In this document: in pieces, positions 1 through 6,344 of the stretch
Layout: every line of letters begins with the position of its first letter
Position numbering within the stretch: the stretch's first letter is position 1
Assembly (NCBI GenBank): GCA_026692885.1
Contig: JAPLNJ010000619.1
Location: 1-11,815 of the forward strand
Length of the DNA: 11,815 bases
Direction of reading: 5' to 3'
From: Planctomycetota bacterium
GTDB taxonomy: Bacteria > Planctomycetota > Planctomycetia > Pirellulales > Pirellulaceae
Made by a program: the position numbers and the translations under genes
The notes under the pieces: generated by a model
Seen by the model: the letters and a program-made list of their open reading frames with translations, nothing else
Told to the model about the DNA's origin: nothing
The model's database searches: none

Positions 1-1
1 C

Positions 2-130
2 CTGCTGGGCAACCTCGCCAAACGTGTCGACGCCCGAATCGTATGGGACGCCGAGAATCTCAAAGTCCCCAACCTGCCCGGCGCGAACCAGTACGTCCGT
101 ACGCAGTACCGCCAGGGTTGGGAACTGTAG
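2..130 (+). CDS. Gfo/Idh/MocA family oxidoreductase, C-terminal end (partial)
   Basis: The window opens inside a reading frame that ends at a TAG at 128-130. The 42 visible residues include WDAENLKVPNLP and finish with YRQGWEL. A tail of this kind (WDxxxLxVPNxPxANxYxxxxYRxGW) is typical of planctomycetal Gfo/Idh/MocA-type NAD(P)-dependent oxidoreductases, often exported by the Tat pathway, in which it forms the last strand and helix after the C-terminal alpha/beta domain. The nucleotide-binding domain and catalytic residues lie outside the window, so substrate and activity cannot be judged. The family call rests on this short tail alone. The gene is followed after 29 bp by a strong palindrome and no neighbour is clearly co-transcribed with it. 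Confidence 0.7.
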   Translation: MLGNLAKRVDARIVWDAENLKVPNLPGANQYVRTQYRQGWEL

Positions 131-159
131 ATCTCAGGAAAGGCGTCCTACCAAGTTCT

Positions 160-184
160 GGTTCCCACGCTCTGCGTGGGAACC
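160..184. repeat. Perfect short palindrome, 11-bp arms
   Basis: The arms GGTTCCCACGC (160-170) and GCGTGGGAACC (174-184) are perfect reverse complements around the loop TCT. The sequence continues into a second related piece (AACGCTCTGCGTC, 194-206) that shares the GCTCTGC core. Palindromes of this kind occur as dispersed intergenic repeats in many bacteria, from memory of genome sequences. It lies 29 bp after the oxidoreductase stop and might act as a transcript-end hairpin, but no T-tract follows, so a rho-independent terminator is not supported. Confidence 0.75.
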
Positions 185-206
185 CGCGTTTTCAACGCTC
201 TGCGTC

Positions 207-315
207 AGGCGAGCGGCAAGAAATAACTTACCCGTAGGTCGGCCATTCCAGGCCGATCGGGACGGTCTTGGAAGACCATCCTACATTAAGTTGGGTAAGC
301 TATTTCCTGCCGCTC
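207..315 (-). mobile_element. MITE-like palindromic element, copy 1 (nested insertion)
   Basis: The left end (207-233) begins AGGCGAGCGGCAAGAAATAA and the right end (293-315) is its inverted complement, ending TTTCCTGCCGCTC. Between them lie two small hairpins, GGCC-ATTCCA-GGCC and GGTCTTGGAAGACC. It matches copy 3 (6345-6457) almost base for base in the opposite orientation. The right end lacks the last four bases of the consensus terminus. The 12-mer CGCTCTGCGTCA occurs at both edges (196-207 and 311-322), which looks like a target duplication. No coding capacity, so it would have to be moved in trans. Confidence 0.7.
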
Positions 316-365
316 TGCGTCACAACCTGGAACGTAGAGCAATCCTGATCTCTGGAGCAATGGCA

Positions 366-653
366 ATGGCCGAACGCCCAAAGTATTCCAAGCGAAATGT
401 GTTTCAGTACGGAAGTCTTTGTCATGTGAAGGATGTAACGTGCGTCTGGAACCCTGGCGACCACTCCGTGCAAGGCGAGAACTACTACGATCTCTACCGG
501 AAGCTGGGCGGCGAAAAGCCCGAAGAATCGTTCGCGCTCATCGACCTGTTCAATCTGCTCGGGCAGAAGGGATGGGAGTTGGCTTCGTCGAGTGACGAGG
601 ACCAATCGCAAGAGTATCTGTTCAAGCGGACGTTTGTCATGGAGGGTTCCTGA
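366..653 (+). CDS. Small DUF4177-like protein (95 aa)
   Basis: A 95-residue soluble protein without signal peptide or membrane segment. The region around residues 55-92 has the pattern L-x-N-L-L-G-Q-K-G-W-E-L, then an acidic spacer and EYLFKR. This resembles small DUF4177-type proteins, in which a helix ending GxxGWELV is followed by a strand ending YxFKR. Their function is unknown and none is inferred here. The start is placed at 366 because GGAG at 354-357 lies 8 nt upstream; the ATG at 360 would be only 2 nt from it. The same frame is open further upstream, but that stretch translates the MITE-like element and is not protein-like. The gene sits alone between repeat copy 1 and the nitrilase pseudogene. 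The family call is moderate and comes from a short motif. Confidence 0.6.
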   Translation: MAERPKYSKRNVFQYGSLCHVKDVTCVWNPGDHSVQGENYYDLYRKLGGEKPEESFALIDLFNLLGQKGWELASSSDEDQSQEYLFKRTFVMEGS

Positions 654-717
654 GCAGGACGAGGCCCCGCTCGTCGATTACCAATTTGCCTGAGACAATT
701 CGTCACGGGAGCTTCTC

Positions 718-935
718 ATGAGAGACATCCGCATCGCGGCGGCCCAATTCGAAGCCCACGACGCCGACAAGGACTACAACTTCGATCGGGTCGGAACATT
801 GGCGGCGCAGGCCGCGGGCCAGGGTGCCGAGATGGTCAGCTTCCACGAGTGCTGCCTGACGGGTTAAACGGCGTGTACTATATCTTCTCCAACGCGGTGG
901 GTGTAGACCACGACACGATCAAGACCGGTAACGCA
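718..935 (+). pseudogene. Carbon-nitrogen hydrolase (nitrilase superfamily) remnant
   Basis: The N-terminus starts at ATG 718 (MRDIRIAAAQFEA) and runs 49 residues to FHECCLTG, with Glu44 in the position of the first catalytic residue of the nitrilase superfamily. It then hits TAA at 865-867. Directly after, in another frame from 867, comes NGVYYIFSNAVGVDHDTIK, which matches the region after the catalytic cysteine in these amidases. The expected Tyr codon after CLTG and the Asp codon before NGVYY are missing at the join, so the middle of the gene, with the catalytic Lys and Cys, is deleted with a frame change. The C-terminus stops around 935 where MITE-like copy 2 begins. Such enzymes hydrolyse amides or nitriles; this copy cannot. 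GGGAG at 707-711 is a relic ribosome binding site. Confidence 0.85.
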
Positions 936-1060
936 ACCCGATGTAGGATGGTCTTCCCGTAAGACGGCCCTCCGAGGCCGTCCACTGCGTCCCGCAGGTT
1001 GGTTTACCAGACGGCCTCGGAGGGCCGTCGTACGGGTAAGTCATTTCCTGCCGCTCGCCT
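936..1060 (+). mobile_element. MITE-like palindromic element, copy 2 (left end degraded, variant core)
   Basis: It shares GATGTAGGATGGTCTTCC near its left side and GGGTAAGTCATTTCCTGCCG plus CTCGCCT at its right end (to 1060) with copy 3. The left 27-bp terminus is missing or reduced to a degenerate TAACGCAACCC around 929-939, so the exact boundary with the nitrilase remnant is unclear. The centre differs from the other copies: the GGCC hairpin is replaced by a larger inverted repeat at 964-1028. Confidence 0.65.
964..1028. repeat. 18-bp perfect inverted repeat inside MITE-like copy 2
   Basis: ACGGCCCTCCGAGGCCGT at 964-981 and ACGGCCTCGGAGGGCCGT at 1011-1028 are exact reverse complements (18 of 18) with a 29-nt loop. 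This would form a very stable GC-rich hairpin. It takes the place of the smaller hairpins found in copies 1 and 3. Confidence 0.85.
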
Positions 1061-1220
1061 AGCCGGACCGCGTAGCCCAAGCGACCAACCGCCTCCACTT
1101 TACTTATGCCAGCCTTGATCGGAACGTTGCGAGAAACTCCGTTGTCCTTCACTTGCGAAAAGTCGAGCTTGATCCATGCCGTTTTCGCGAGGTCCGCGGG
1201 GGGGCGGCCGAGTACCTAGC
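1061..1220 (-). other. Unidentified coding remnant on the reverse strand
   Basis: Read on the reverse strand, one frame stays open from about 1220 down into the MITE-like copy and has a protein-like composition (for example DLAKTAWIKLDFSQV, then VPIKAGISKVEAVGRLGY). It has no start of its own in view and continues into repeat sequence, so it looks like a gene fragment cut by the insertion. I do not recognise the family. Part of it (1112-1137) has a close match at 7418-7443. Confidence 0.25.
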
Positions 1221-1252
1221 GTCGTGCTGCTCCCCGCGCGGGCAGCAACGCC

Positions 1253-1282
1253 CTTTGGAGTGCGGTGACTTGTCACCGCTTT
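1253..1282 (+). repeat. 30-bp palindromic intergenic repeat, copy 1
   Basis: Its core has 8-bp perfect arms, GCGGTGAC and GTCACCGC, around TT, flanked by CTTTGGAGT and TTT. An inverted copy with 27 of 30 matching bases lies at 3404-3433. The remainder up to the phosphatase gene (1283-1483) holds nothing I can recognise on either strand; the open + frame there lacks a good start and protein-like composition. Confidence 0.7.
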
Positions 1283-1483
1283 TCAACAGCCGACTTTCTT
1301 CCACCGCCTCCTTCCGCATCCCAGGCCCGCAGATTCCGCCAGGGTTCTCCGGCGATTGCGGCTCGCATTGGAGGGATTGGATCTGTTTCCGGAAGGCGCG
1401 ATCACGTCGGACGAAGAGGCGGTAGCCGCGGACCGGCATTGTGGGGATTTGACCCGGAGTTCGAAATCGGCGAAGATTTGCCC

Positions 1484-1490
1484 GGAGGGA
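1484..1490 (+). promoter_or_regulatory. Ribosome binding site of the alkaline phosphatase gene
   Basis: GGAGGGA followed by a 6-nt spacer and ATG at 1497. It decides the start, because the same frame is open upstream to about 1356. No Pho-box-like direct repeat was seen upstream. Confidence 0.75.
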
Positions 1491-1496
1491 TTGCTC

Positions 1497-2921
1497 ATGC
1501 AGGTGAAACTGTGCAAGGGATTCTGGCGGGTGGCGGCGATCGCGTTGTTCGCGTTGAGCGGCACGCAGATCGGCTGGGCGCAGACGAAGAACATTATTCT
1601 GATGATCGGCGACGGGGCGGGCTTCCAATGCTGGCACGTCGCCAGCATGTACCAGGGCCGTTGGGATGCCGCTCAGCGGCGTAGCACCCAGGTCTACGAC
1701 GGACCGGGTTGGCTCCCACTGGCTTGCAGCACGCATCCGCTGAACACATCGCCGCGTCCGACCGGCTTGGGCGTCCAAGACCCGCAAGTCGTCTATGATC
1801 CCGCCAAGGCCTGGAGCGGCGCCGCGGCTACCACGTGGCTGAAGGCCGCGTATACCGACTCCGCGGCCGCTGCGACGGCGCTGGCGACAGGGCAGAAGAC
1901 GTACGACAAGGCCATCAATTGGAGCGACTGGGATGAAGTCATCTGGCCGACGATCACCGAACTGGCCAAAGCTCGGGGCAAATCGGTCGGGATCATTACC
2001 AGCGTCCAATGGTCCCACGCGACGCCCGCCGGGCTGAGCCATGCCCGTAGCCGCGATCGGGACGATTATGAATCCATCGCGAACCAGATGCTGACCGGCG
2101 ACGTGCTGGACGTGATCATGGGATGCGGCAATCCGGATTACGATGACAATGGCCAGTCGCGACTCAAGAAGAAGGAATACAAGTACGTCGGCGGCGAGCC
2201 GACGTGGCGGGCGATGGAAGCCGCTCGGGCGACGCCGAACGGACGCTATCGCGGCTTTCGGCCCGTGTCGACCAAGGCCGAATTTGAGGCCCTGGCCCGC
2301 GGTCCAACGCCCCAGCGGGTGCTGGGGACCGCACAAGTCGCGCAGACTCTGCAACAGGTCCGTACGGCCGGCAATCCGCACGACCCGGCCCACGATGCTC
2401 CGCTGAACGAGAGCGTCCCGACGCTGGCCACGATGACGCGCGGGGCGCTAAACGTACTGGACGACAATCCGCAGGGGCTATTCCTGATGGTCGAGGGCGG
2501 TGCGATCGATTGGGCGAACCACAACAACCAACCGGGGCGGATGATTCAGGAACAGAGCGGGTTCTTCGAAGCGATCGAGGCTGTCGTCCAGTGGGTCGAG
2601 TCGCACAGCAACTGGCAGGACACCCTGCTGATCTTGACGGCGGACCACGAGACCGGATTGCTCTGGGGGCCGAAGTCCGACACCGAGCCGTTTGATCCCC
2701 TGCTGGACCACGGCCAGGGACAGCTGCCGGGCCTGCGGTATAACTCGAAGAGCCACACGAATTCCCTGGTCCCGCTGTTTGTCAAAGGTGCGGGCAGCGA
2801 ACATTTTGCCAGCCTGGTGGTCGGCGTGGATCCCGTACGCGGCTCGTATGTCACCAACACCGCCGTGTTTGAAGTGATGCACCGGTCGATGCTGATGAGG
2901 TCCGTAGCGAGTGAGCATTGA
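1497..2921 (+). CDS. Secreted alkaline phosphatase (474 aa)
   Basis: A metal-dependent phosphomonoesterase expected to release inorganic phosphate from organic esters outside the cytoplasm. A Sec signal peptide covers residues 1-28 (cleavage near GWA/QT). The alkaline phosphatase set is complete: Asp39 in MIGDG, nucleophile Ser122 after Asp121 in TDSAAAATALATG, His174 and Thr176 in SHATPAG, Arg188 upstream of a Tyr, Glu333, Asp338 and His342 in VEGGAIDWANH, Asp383-His384 in LTADHET, and His420 in KSHTN. Relative to E. coli PhoA the third-metal Asp153 is His and Lys328 is Trp (Trp339), the arrangement known from Vibrio alkaline phosphatase; mammalian enzymes share the His. The length of 474 residues is normal. 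Start chosen by GGAGGGA 6 nt upstream and by the signal peptide. It stands alone, with repeat-filled spacers on both sides. Substrate preference cannot be read from sequence. Confidence 0.93.
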   Translation: MQVKLCKGFWRVAAIALFALSGTQIGWAQTKNIILMIGDGAGFQCWHVASMYQGRWDAAQRRSTQVYDGPGWLPLACSTHPLNTSPRPTGLGVQDPQVVYDPAKAWSGAAATTWLKAAYTDSAAAATALATGQKTYDKAINWSDWDEVIWPTITELAKARGKSVGIITSVQWSHATPAGLSHARSRDRDDYESIANQMLTGDVLDVIMGCGNPDYDDNGQSRLKKKEYKYVGGEPTWRAMEAARATPNGRYRGFRPVSTKAEFEALARGPTPQRVLGTAQVAQTLQQVRTAGNPHDPAHDAPLNESVPTLATMTRGALNVLDDNPQGLFLMVEGGAIDWANHNNQPGRMIQEQSGFFEAIEAVVQWVESHSNWQDTLLILTADHETGLLWGPKSDTEPFDPLLDHGQGQLPGLRYNSKSHTNSLVPLFVKGAGSEHFASLVVGVDPVRGSYVTNTAVFEVMHRSMLMRSVASEH

Positions 2922-2990
2922 CACAGGGCCGAAACAACTCCTGCCATCGGACTAAGTGAGTGCCCATGCCGTCGCTTCACGTCGGTATAC

Positions 2991-3087
2991 TACCCGCGGG
3001 CCGGTTTGTCTCTTCGCAGAGCGGAATTTATTCCGCTCTTCACTGAACGGATTGAAATCCGTTCTACGACAAAGCTGCCCGCGGGCA
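2991..3087. mobile_element. Palindromic element with CCCGCGGGC termini
   Basis: The ends are inverted repeats: ACCCGCGGGCCGGTTTGTC (2992-3010) and GACAAAGCTGCCCGCGGGC (3068-3086). Inside are two perfect hairpins: AGAGCGGAA/TTCCGCTCT around TTTA (3018-3039) and AACGGATT/AATCCGTT around GA (3046-3063). The whole 97-bp unit can fold into a cruciform with two side hairpins. It has no coding capacity and resembles short non-autonomous elements or REP-like repeats. Only one copy is in the window. Confidence 0.65.
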
Positions 3088-3091
3088 ATAC

Positions 3092-3248
3092 AGCACGGAT
3101 GGCAAGGCCGGGGCACGGATGAGGAATGAGGAATGCAGACGGCGAAGATCGTGTTTCCGCGGAGGCGGCTGATGAAATCGTCCACCGAAAACGTTCCTCT
3201 GCTTCGTTTACGGGGTGTCATCCGAGCCCCGGCTTTGCCATCTGTGCT
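3092..3248. repeat. 157-bp element with 31-bp inverted ends
   Basis: The left arm (3092-3122, beginning AGCACGGATGGCAAGGCCGG) and the right arm (3218-3248, beginning TCATCCGAGCCCCGGC) are inverted complements with 28 of 31 positions matching. The 95-bp centre has no recognisable gene; it includes a short tandem GAGGAAT doublet at 3121-3134. It starts four bases after the preceding palindromic element ends. Confidence 0.65.
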
Positions 3249-3361
3249 ACCTCGGGGTGCGGGGTCGAAACAATGCTTCCGTTTTCTTTTCCCTCGTATC
3301 GCTATGTCCCGCACGGGGATAAGTACTCTCTCACCCACGGTTCCCACGCCCCCCAAGAACC

Positions 3362-3410
3362 GGGGCGAGGGAAAAAGGGAAAGCAGAGAGGGAAGGGAAC
3401 AGGAAAGCGG
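3362..3410 (+). repeat. Purine-rich tract
   Basis: About 49 bases that are almost all G and A (four C, no T), such as GAGGGAAAAAGGGAAAG. It lies shortly before the BatDE start. Long one-sided purine runs can form triplex structures, but no function is shown here. Confidence 0.6.
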
Positions 3411-3433
3411 TGTCAAGCCACGGCACTCCAAAG
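3404..3433 (-). repeat. 30-bp palindromic intergenic repeat, copy 2
   Basis: Inverted copy of the 1253-1282 repeat, 27 of 30 bases identical, with the palindromic core partly degraded (6 of 8 arm pairs left). It ends 14 bp before the BatDE start codon, so it would lie in or beside the 5' leader of that gene. Confidence 0.7.
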
Positions 3434-3447
3434 TTCGGGGTGGCGTC

Positions 3448-6120
3448 ATGAAGTCGATCGTACCGGGGTTCTTCCTGCTCGGCCTGTCCGCCTGGGCTGC
3501 CGCCGCGGAACAGCCGGAGATTCAGGTCGAACTCCCGGAAGGCCAACAGGTCTACGAGGGTGATGCGGTCTTGTATCGTGTGACGCTAAGCAACGTCGAG
3601 AATCCGTCGCCACCGAAACTGGTCGGATTCGACGACTTCACGATCGAGTCGCGCGGCGAACAGGTGATGGATTCTCGCCAGCTTGAGTTCCGCAACGGGC
3701 GGCCCGTGGAAATCGCCCGGCAGTCGCGGATCTACGATTATCTGTTGACGCCCAAACGAACCGGCGAACTGACGATTCCGGCGCCGACCGCGGATGTACA
3801 GGGACGCGTCTTGCGCGGCCAATCACTCAAGTTGCGTGTCATCGCGCCGCAAGACCAGGACCTCGCCCTGCTGGAGATCCGCGTCGACCAGCCCGCGGTT
3901 TATCCGACGCAAACCCTCACCGTGACGCTCAGCATCGCCGTCAAGGCACTCCCGGAACCGTTCGCCGAACGCGACCCGGTGGCCGTCTTGAGACGGCTGC
4001 CGGCCTTGTCGATTCCGTGGGTTGCCGATACGTCGCTACCAGCGGGGATCAAGCCCGAACAGACCGCGCAAGCTTGGCTTGAAGGACTCTTGAACCGTCG
4101 TCGGGGCGGAGGCTTCAGTGTCAACAATGTCCGCGGCAGTTCCGGATTCCTGCTGTTCGACGAGGGCCCCTTGCCCTTCCTGCCACCAGCCCAACGAACG
4201 CATCGCCTGGATCGCGCGGGCCAGTCCGTGAGCTACTGGGAATACGCTTTCCCGCGGACGTTTGTGGCTCAACGTGTCGGTCAATTCTCGTTGGGACCCG
4301 TGAGCCTGAAGGGAACGCTGGGCGGGCGGCTGACAGCGGGCGGCGAGCTAGGGCTGGAAGCTGTGTTTGCGGTGGCCAAACCGGTCACCGTGACCGTCCA
4401 GGACGCGCCCCAGGAAGGCCGGCCCGCGTCGTACGCGGGGGTCATCGGCGAATTCGAGTTCCAGGGACAGCTCAGTCCGACCACGGTGAAGGTCGGCGAT
4501 CCCATGACACTGACGCTGACGCTGCGTGGACAGGGCACGCTCGAGGCCGTGAAGCCGCCGGATCTGGCTCAGGTTCCCGACCTCGCCAAGCAATTCAAGA
4601 TCTATGAGGTGACCGACGCGACCGCCGGCGCCGAACGACGCTTCACGTACTCTCTCCGACCACTGACGGCCGCCGCCAAGACGTTCCCCGCAGTGCCGCT
4701 GGCGGCTTATTTCGACGTCAAACAGGAGACGTTTGTCACGCTGCAGACCGAAGCGATACCGGTCGAGATAACCCAGGCGGAGCAATTGGACAGCCAGCAG
4801 ATTGCGCTGGCCAGGACGACGCAATCCGCCGGGCAGGAGATTGAGGCTCAGGAAGGCGGGATCTTCGCCAACGATGTGGCGCTGGGTTCGCTACGGGACG
4901 AGTCGGTGCAGCCGGGGCGATGGTTTGTCGCGCTCGGCAGCTTGACCGGGGCGTACGGGGTCATCCTGCTGATCACCCGGAGAAGCCAACGCCTGAGTGG
5001 CGACCCGCTGCTGCGCCGGCGACGTACGGCGGTGGCCCGCGCCCAGCAGCGACTGCAGGCAGCCAAGGGCAGCAGCGGCAGCCGCCAGGAGGCGGACGCC
5101 TTGCAGGCGGCCATCGTGGGCCTGGTGGCCGACGCGGCAGGGCTTACGGAAGCCGGTCTGACCTCGGCCGAGGTGTGTCTGCGTCTGTTGCAGATGCAAC
5201 TGGAGCCGGCCCTGGTCGAGCGGGTCTCGGCTTGGTTCGAAGCCTGCGACGCCGCGCGTTATGGTGCCAGTCAGCAGGCCCTGCACGGATTGGAGGACAC
5301 GGCCTCGGCCTTGCTTGAGGCCTTGGTCAAATCGTTGCGGCAAAAGCGACTACTGCAGTCTACAACTCGACTGCTCCTGGTGGCGTTGCTCGCTGCCACA
5401 GCGGGCTGCGCCCGCGTGCCGGACCCCGCGTTGTCGCAGAAGTTTCAGGCGGCCCAGCAAGCGTTCGACAAGGCCCAAGCGGCAGACGATTTTTTGCGGG
5501 CCGCTGGTCTCTACCAGGAAATTCTGGATACCGGCTTGGTCTCCGGTGCGGTGCTGTATAACCAGGGCAACGCCTTCCTGCGAGGCGGTCAACGGGGTCG
5601 CGCGATTGCCTGTTATCGGCAGGCTCAACGCTATCGCCCGCGAGATGCGTTGTTGGACCACAACCTTGGCTACACCTTGGGGCCGGGATCTGCTAAACCG
5701 CAACACACGGTGCTGGACTATCTGCTGTTCTGGCAGGACTGGATCGGTTACGGCGACAAGTTTCGCTGGCTCGCAGCGGCGGGACTGGTGACGTTCGCGC
5801 TGGCTGTCGCGGCCCTGTACGTCCAGCGGCAGCGGGTCGTGGCCCGGGTCGCAGTCGTGGCCTTGTGGCTGACGCTCGTGCTGGCGGCCTCGGCCGCCTA
5901 TGATTGGTTTCGCTTCGAGGCAATCCGGCGCGGCGTGCTCACGGCGGACGGGGTGGTCGCGCGCAAAGGTAACGCGGAGTCCTACGAGCCGGCGTTCACG
6001 CAGCCGTTACCGGAGGGAACCGAGTTCCAGGTGCTTGAACGCCGCGACGACTGGTTGCTGATCCGTTTACCCGGCGCCAAGGAAGGTTGGGTCACCGGCG
6101 ACCGGGCGGTGGTGTATTGA
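3448..6120 (+). CDS. BatD-BatE fusion protein (890 aa)
   Basis: The first half is a BatD-type protein: signal peptide 1-20 (SAWAAAA/EQ), beta-sandwich repeats from about 22 to 470, a membrane segment near 492-512, then a basic, Ala/Gln-rich helical region to about 635. The second half has BatE layout: a hydrophobic stretch ending ATAGC (Cys654), TPR-like helices about 666-740, two membrane segments (about 774-792 and 800-819) and an SH3-like domain (about 828-890, ending EGWVTGDRAVVY). Bat proteins were named for aerotolerance in Bacteroides fragilis and usually accompany MoxR ATPases, DUF58 and vWA proteins in the cell envelope; none of these is in this window. The start at 3448 is chosen for the signal peptide and GGGGTGG upstream; the frame is open back to 3133 but that part translates repeats. 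No stop separates the halves. A TTG at 5335 is in frame and could allow internal initiation. Exact role unknown. Confidence 0.85.
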   Translation: MKSIVPGFFLLGLSAWAAAAEQPEIQVELPEGQQVYEGDAVLYRVTLSNVENPSPPKLVGFDDFTIESRGEQVMDSRQLEFRNGRPVEIARQSRIYDYLLTPKRTGELTIPAPTADVQGRVLRGQSLKLRVIAPQDQDLALLEIRVDQPAVYPTQTLTVTLSIAVKALPEPFAERDPVAVLRRLPALSIPWVADTSLPAGIKPEQTAQAWLEGLLNRRRGGGFSVNNVRGSSGFLLFDEGPLPFLPPAQRTHRLDRAGQSVSYWEYAFPRTFVAQRVGQFSLGPVSLKGTLGGRLTAGGELGLEAVFAVAKPVTVTVQDAPQEGRPASYAGVIGEFEFQGQLSPTTVKVGDPMTLTLTLRGQGTLEAVKPPDLAQVPDLAKQFKIYEVTDATAGAERRFTYSLRPLTAAAKTFPAVPLAAYFDVKQETFVTLQTEAIPVEITQAEQLDSQQIALARTTQSAGQEIEAQEGGIFANDVALGSLRDESVQPGRWFVALGSLTGAYGVILLITRRSQRLSGDPLLRRRRTAVARAQQRLQAAKGSSGSRQEADALQAAIVGLVADAAGLTEAGLTSAEVCLRLLQMQLEPALVERVSAWFEACDAARYGASQQALHGLEDTASALLEALVKSLRQKRLLQSTTRLLLVALLAATAGCARVPDPALSQKFQAAQQAFDKAQAADDFLRAAGLYQEILDTGLVSGAVLYNQGNAFLRGGQRGRAIACYRQAQRYRPRDALLDHNLGYTLGPGSAKPQHTVLDYLLFWQDWIGYGDKFRWLAAAGLVTFALAVAALYVQRQRVVARVAVVALWLTLVLAASAAYDWFRFEAIRRGVLTADGVVARKGNAESYEPAFTQPLPEGTEFQVLERRDDWLLIRLPGAKEGWVTGDRAVVY

Positions 6121-6133
6121 GGAGCAGGGGACC

Positions 6134-6190
6134 GTGGCTGCCAAAAGACTTCGCAAGAGCGAGAAGGACACCTGGAAAGACCGCGGTTAA
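6134..6190 (+). other. Possible 18-codon gene remnant (N-terminus only)
   Basis: Thirteen bases after the BatDE stop, GTG at 6134 opens a short frame reading AAKRLRKSEKDTWKDRG and ending TAA at 6188-6190. The KRLRKSxxD pattern faintly recalls the N-terminus of PspC-type membrane proteins, but nothing of the following hydrophobic domain is present. It may be a broken gene start or chance. From 6191 to 6344 I see no recognisable feature on either strand. Confidence 0.2.
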
Positions 6191-6344
6191 ATGGCTTGTC
6201 GAATCGGTCGCTGGTGTCTACATTCAAGATTCAAGCTGAGTTGGTCGTGGCTCCGGGACAGCCGACGGCCAACGGAATAGGCGAGCGGGGCATCCGCCCA
6301 CCAATCGCTCCCAGACGTCAGCGAAGGTGGCCAGTTCGGAGCTG

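Noticed and set aside
160..184. Rho-independent terminator after the oxidoreductase gene
   Set aside because: The hairpin is strong but no T-run follows, and the same type of palindrome is known as a dispersed repeat.
24..365. N-terminal extension of the small DUF4177-like gene
   Set aside because: The stretch translates the palindrome and the MITE-like element; the ribosome binding site points to 366.
1149..2393. Long reverse-strand open frame (414 codons) over the phosphatase gene
   Set aside because: Arg/Gly/Pro-rich composition, no recognisable motif, and it lies opposite a phosphatase with every catalytic residue intact; a GC-driven shadow.
2991..3433. CRISPR array
   Set aside because: The repeats are of different kinds, inverted and not regularly spaced, and no cas gene is present.
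3133..3447. N-terminal extension of the BatDE gene
   Set aside because: It translates inverted repeats and the purine tract, and would bury the clear signal peptide that starts at 3448.
3404..3447. Riboswitch or structured leader of BatDE
   Set aside because: The hairpin is a degraded copy of a repeat also found at 1253-1282, and no known riboswitch motif is visible.
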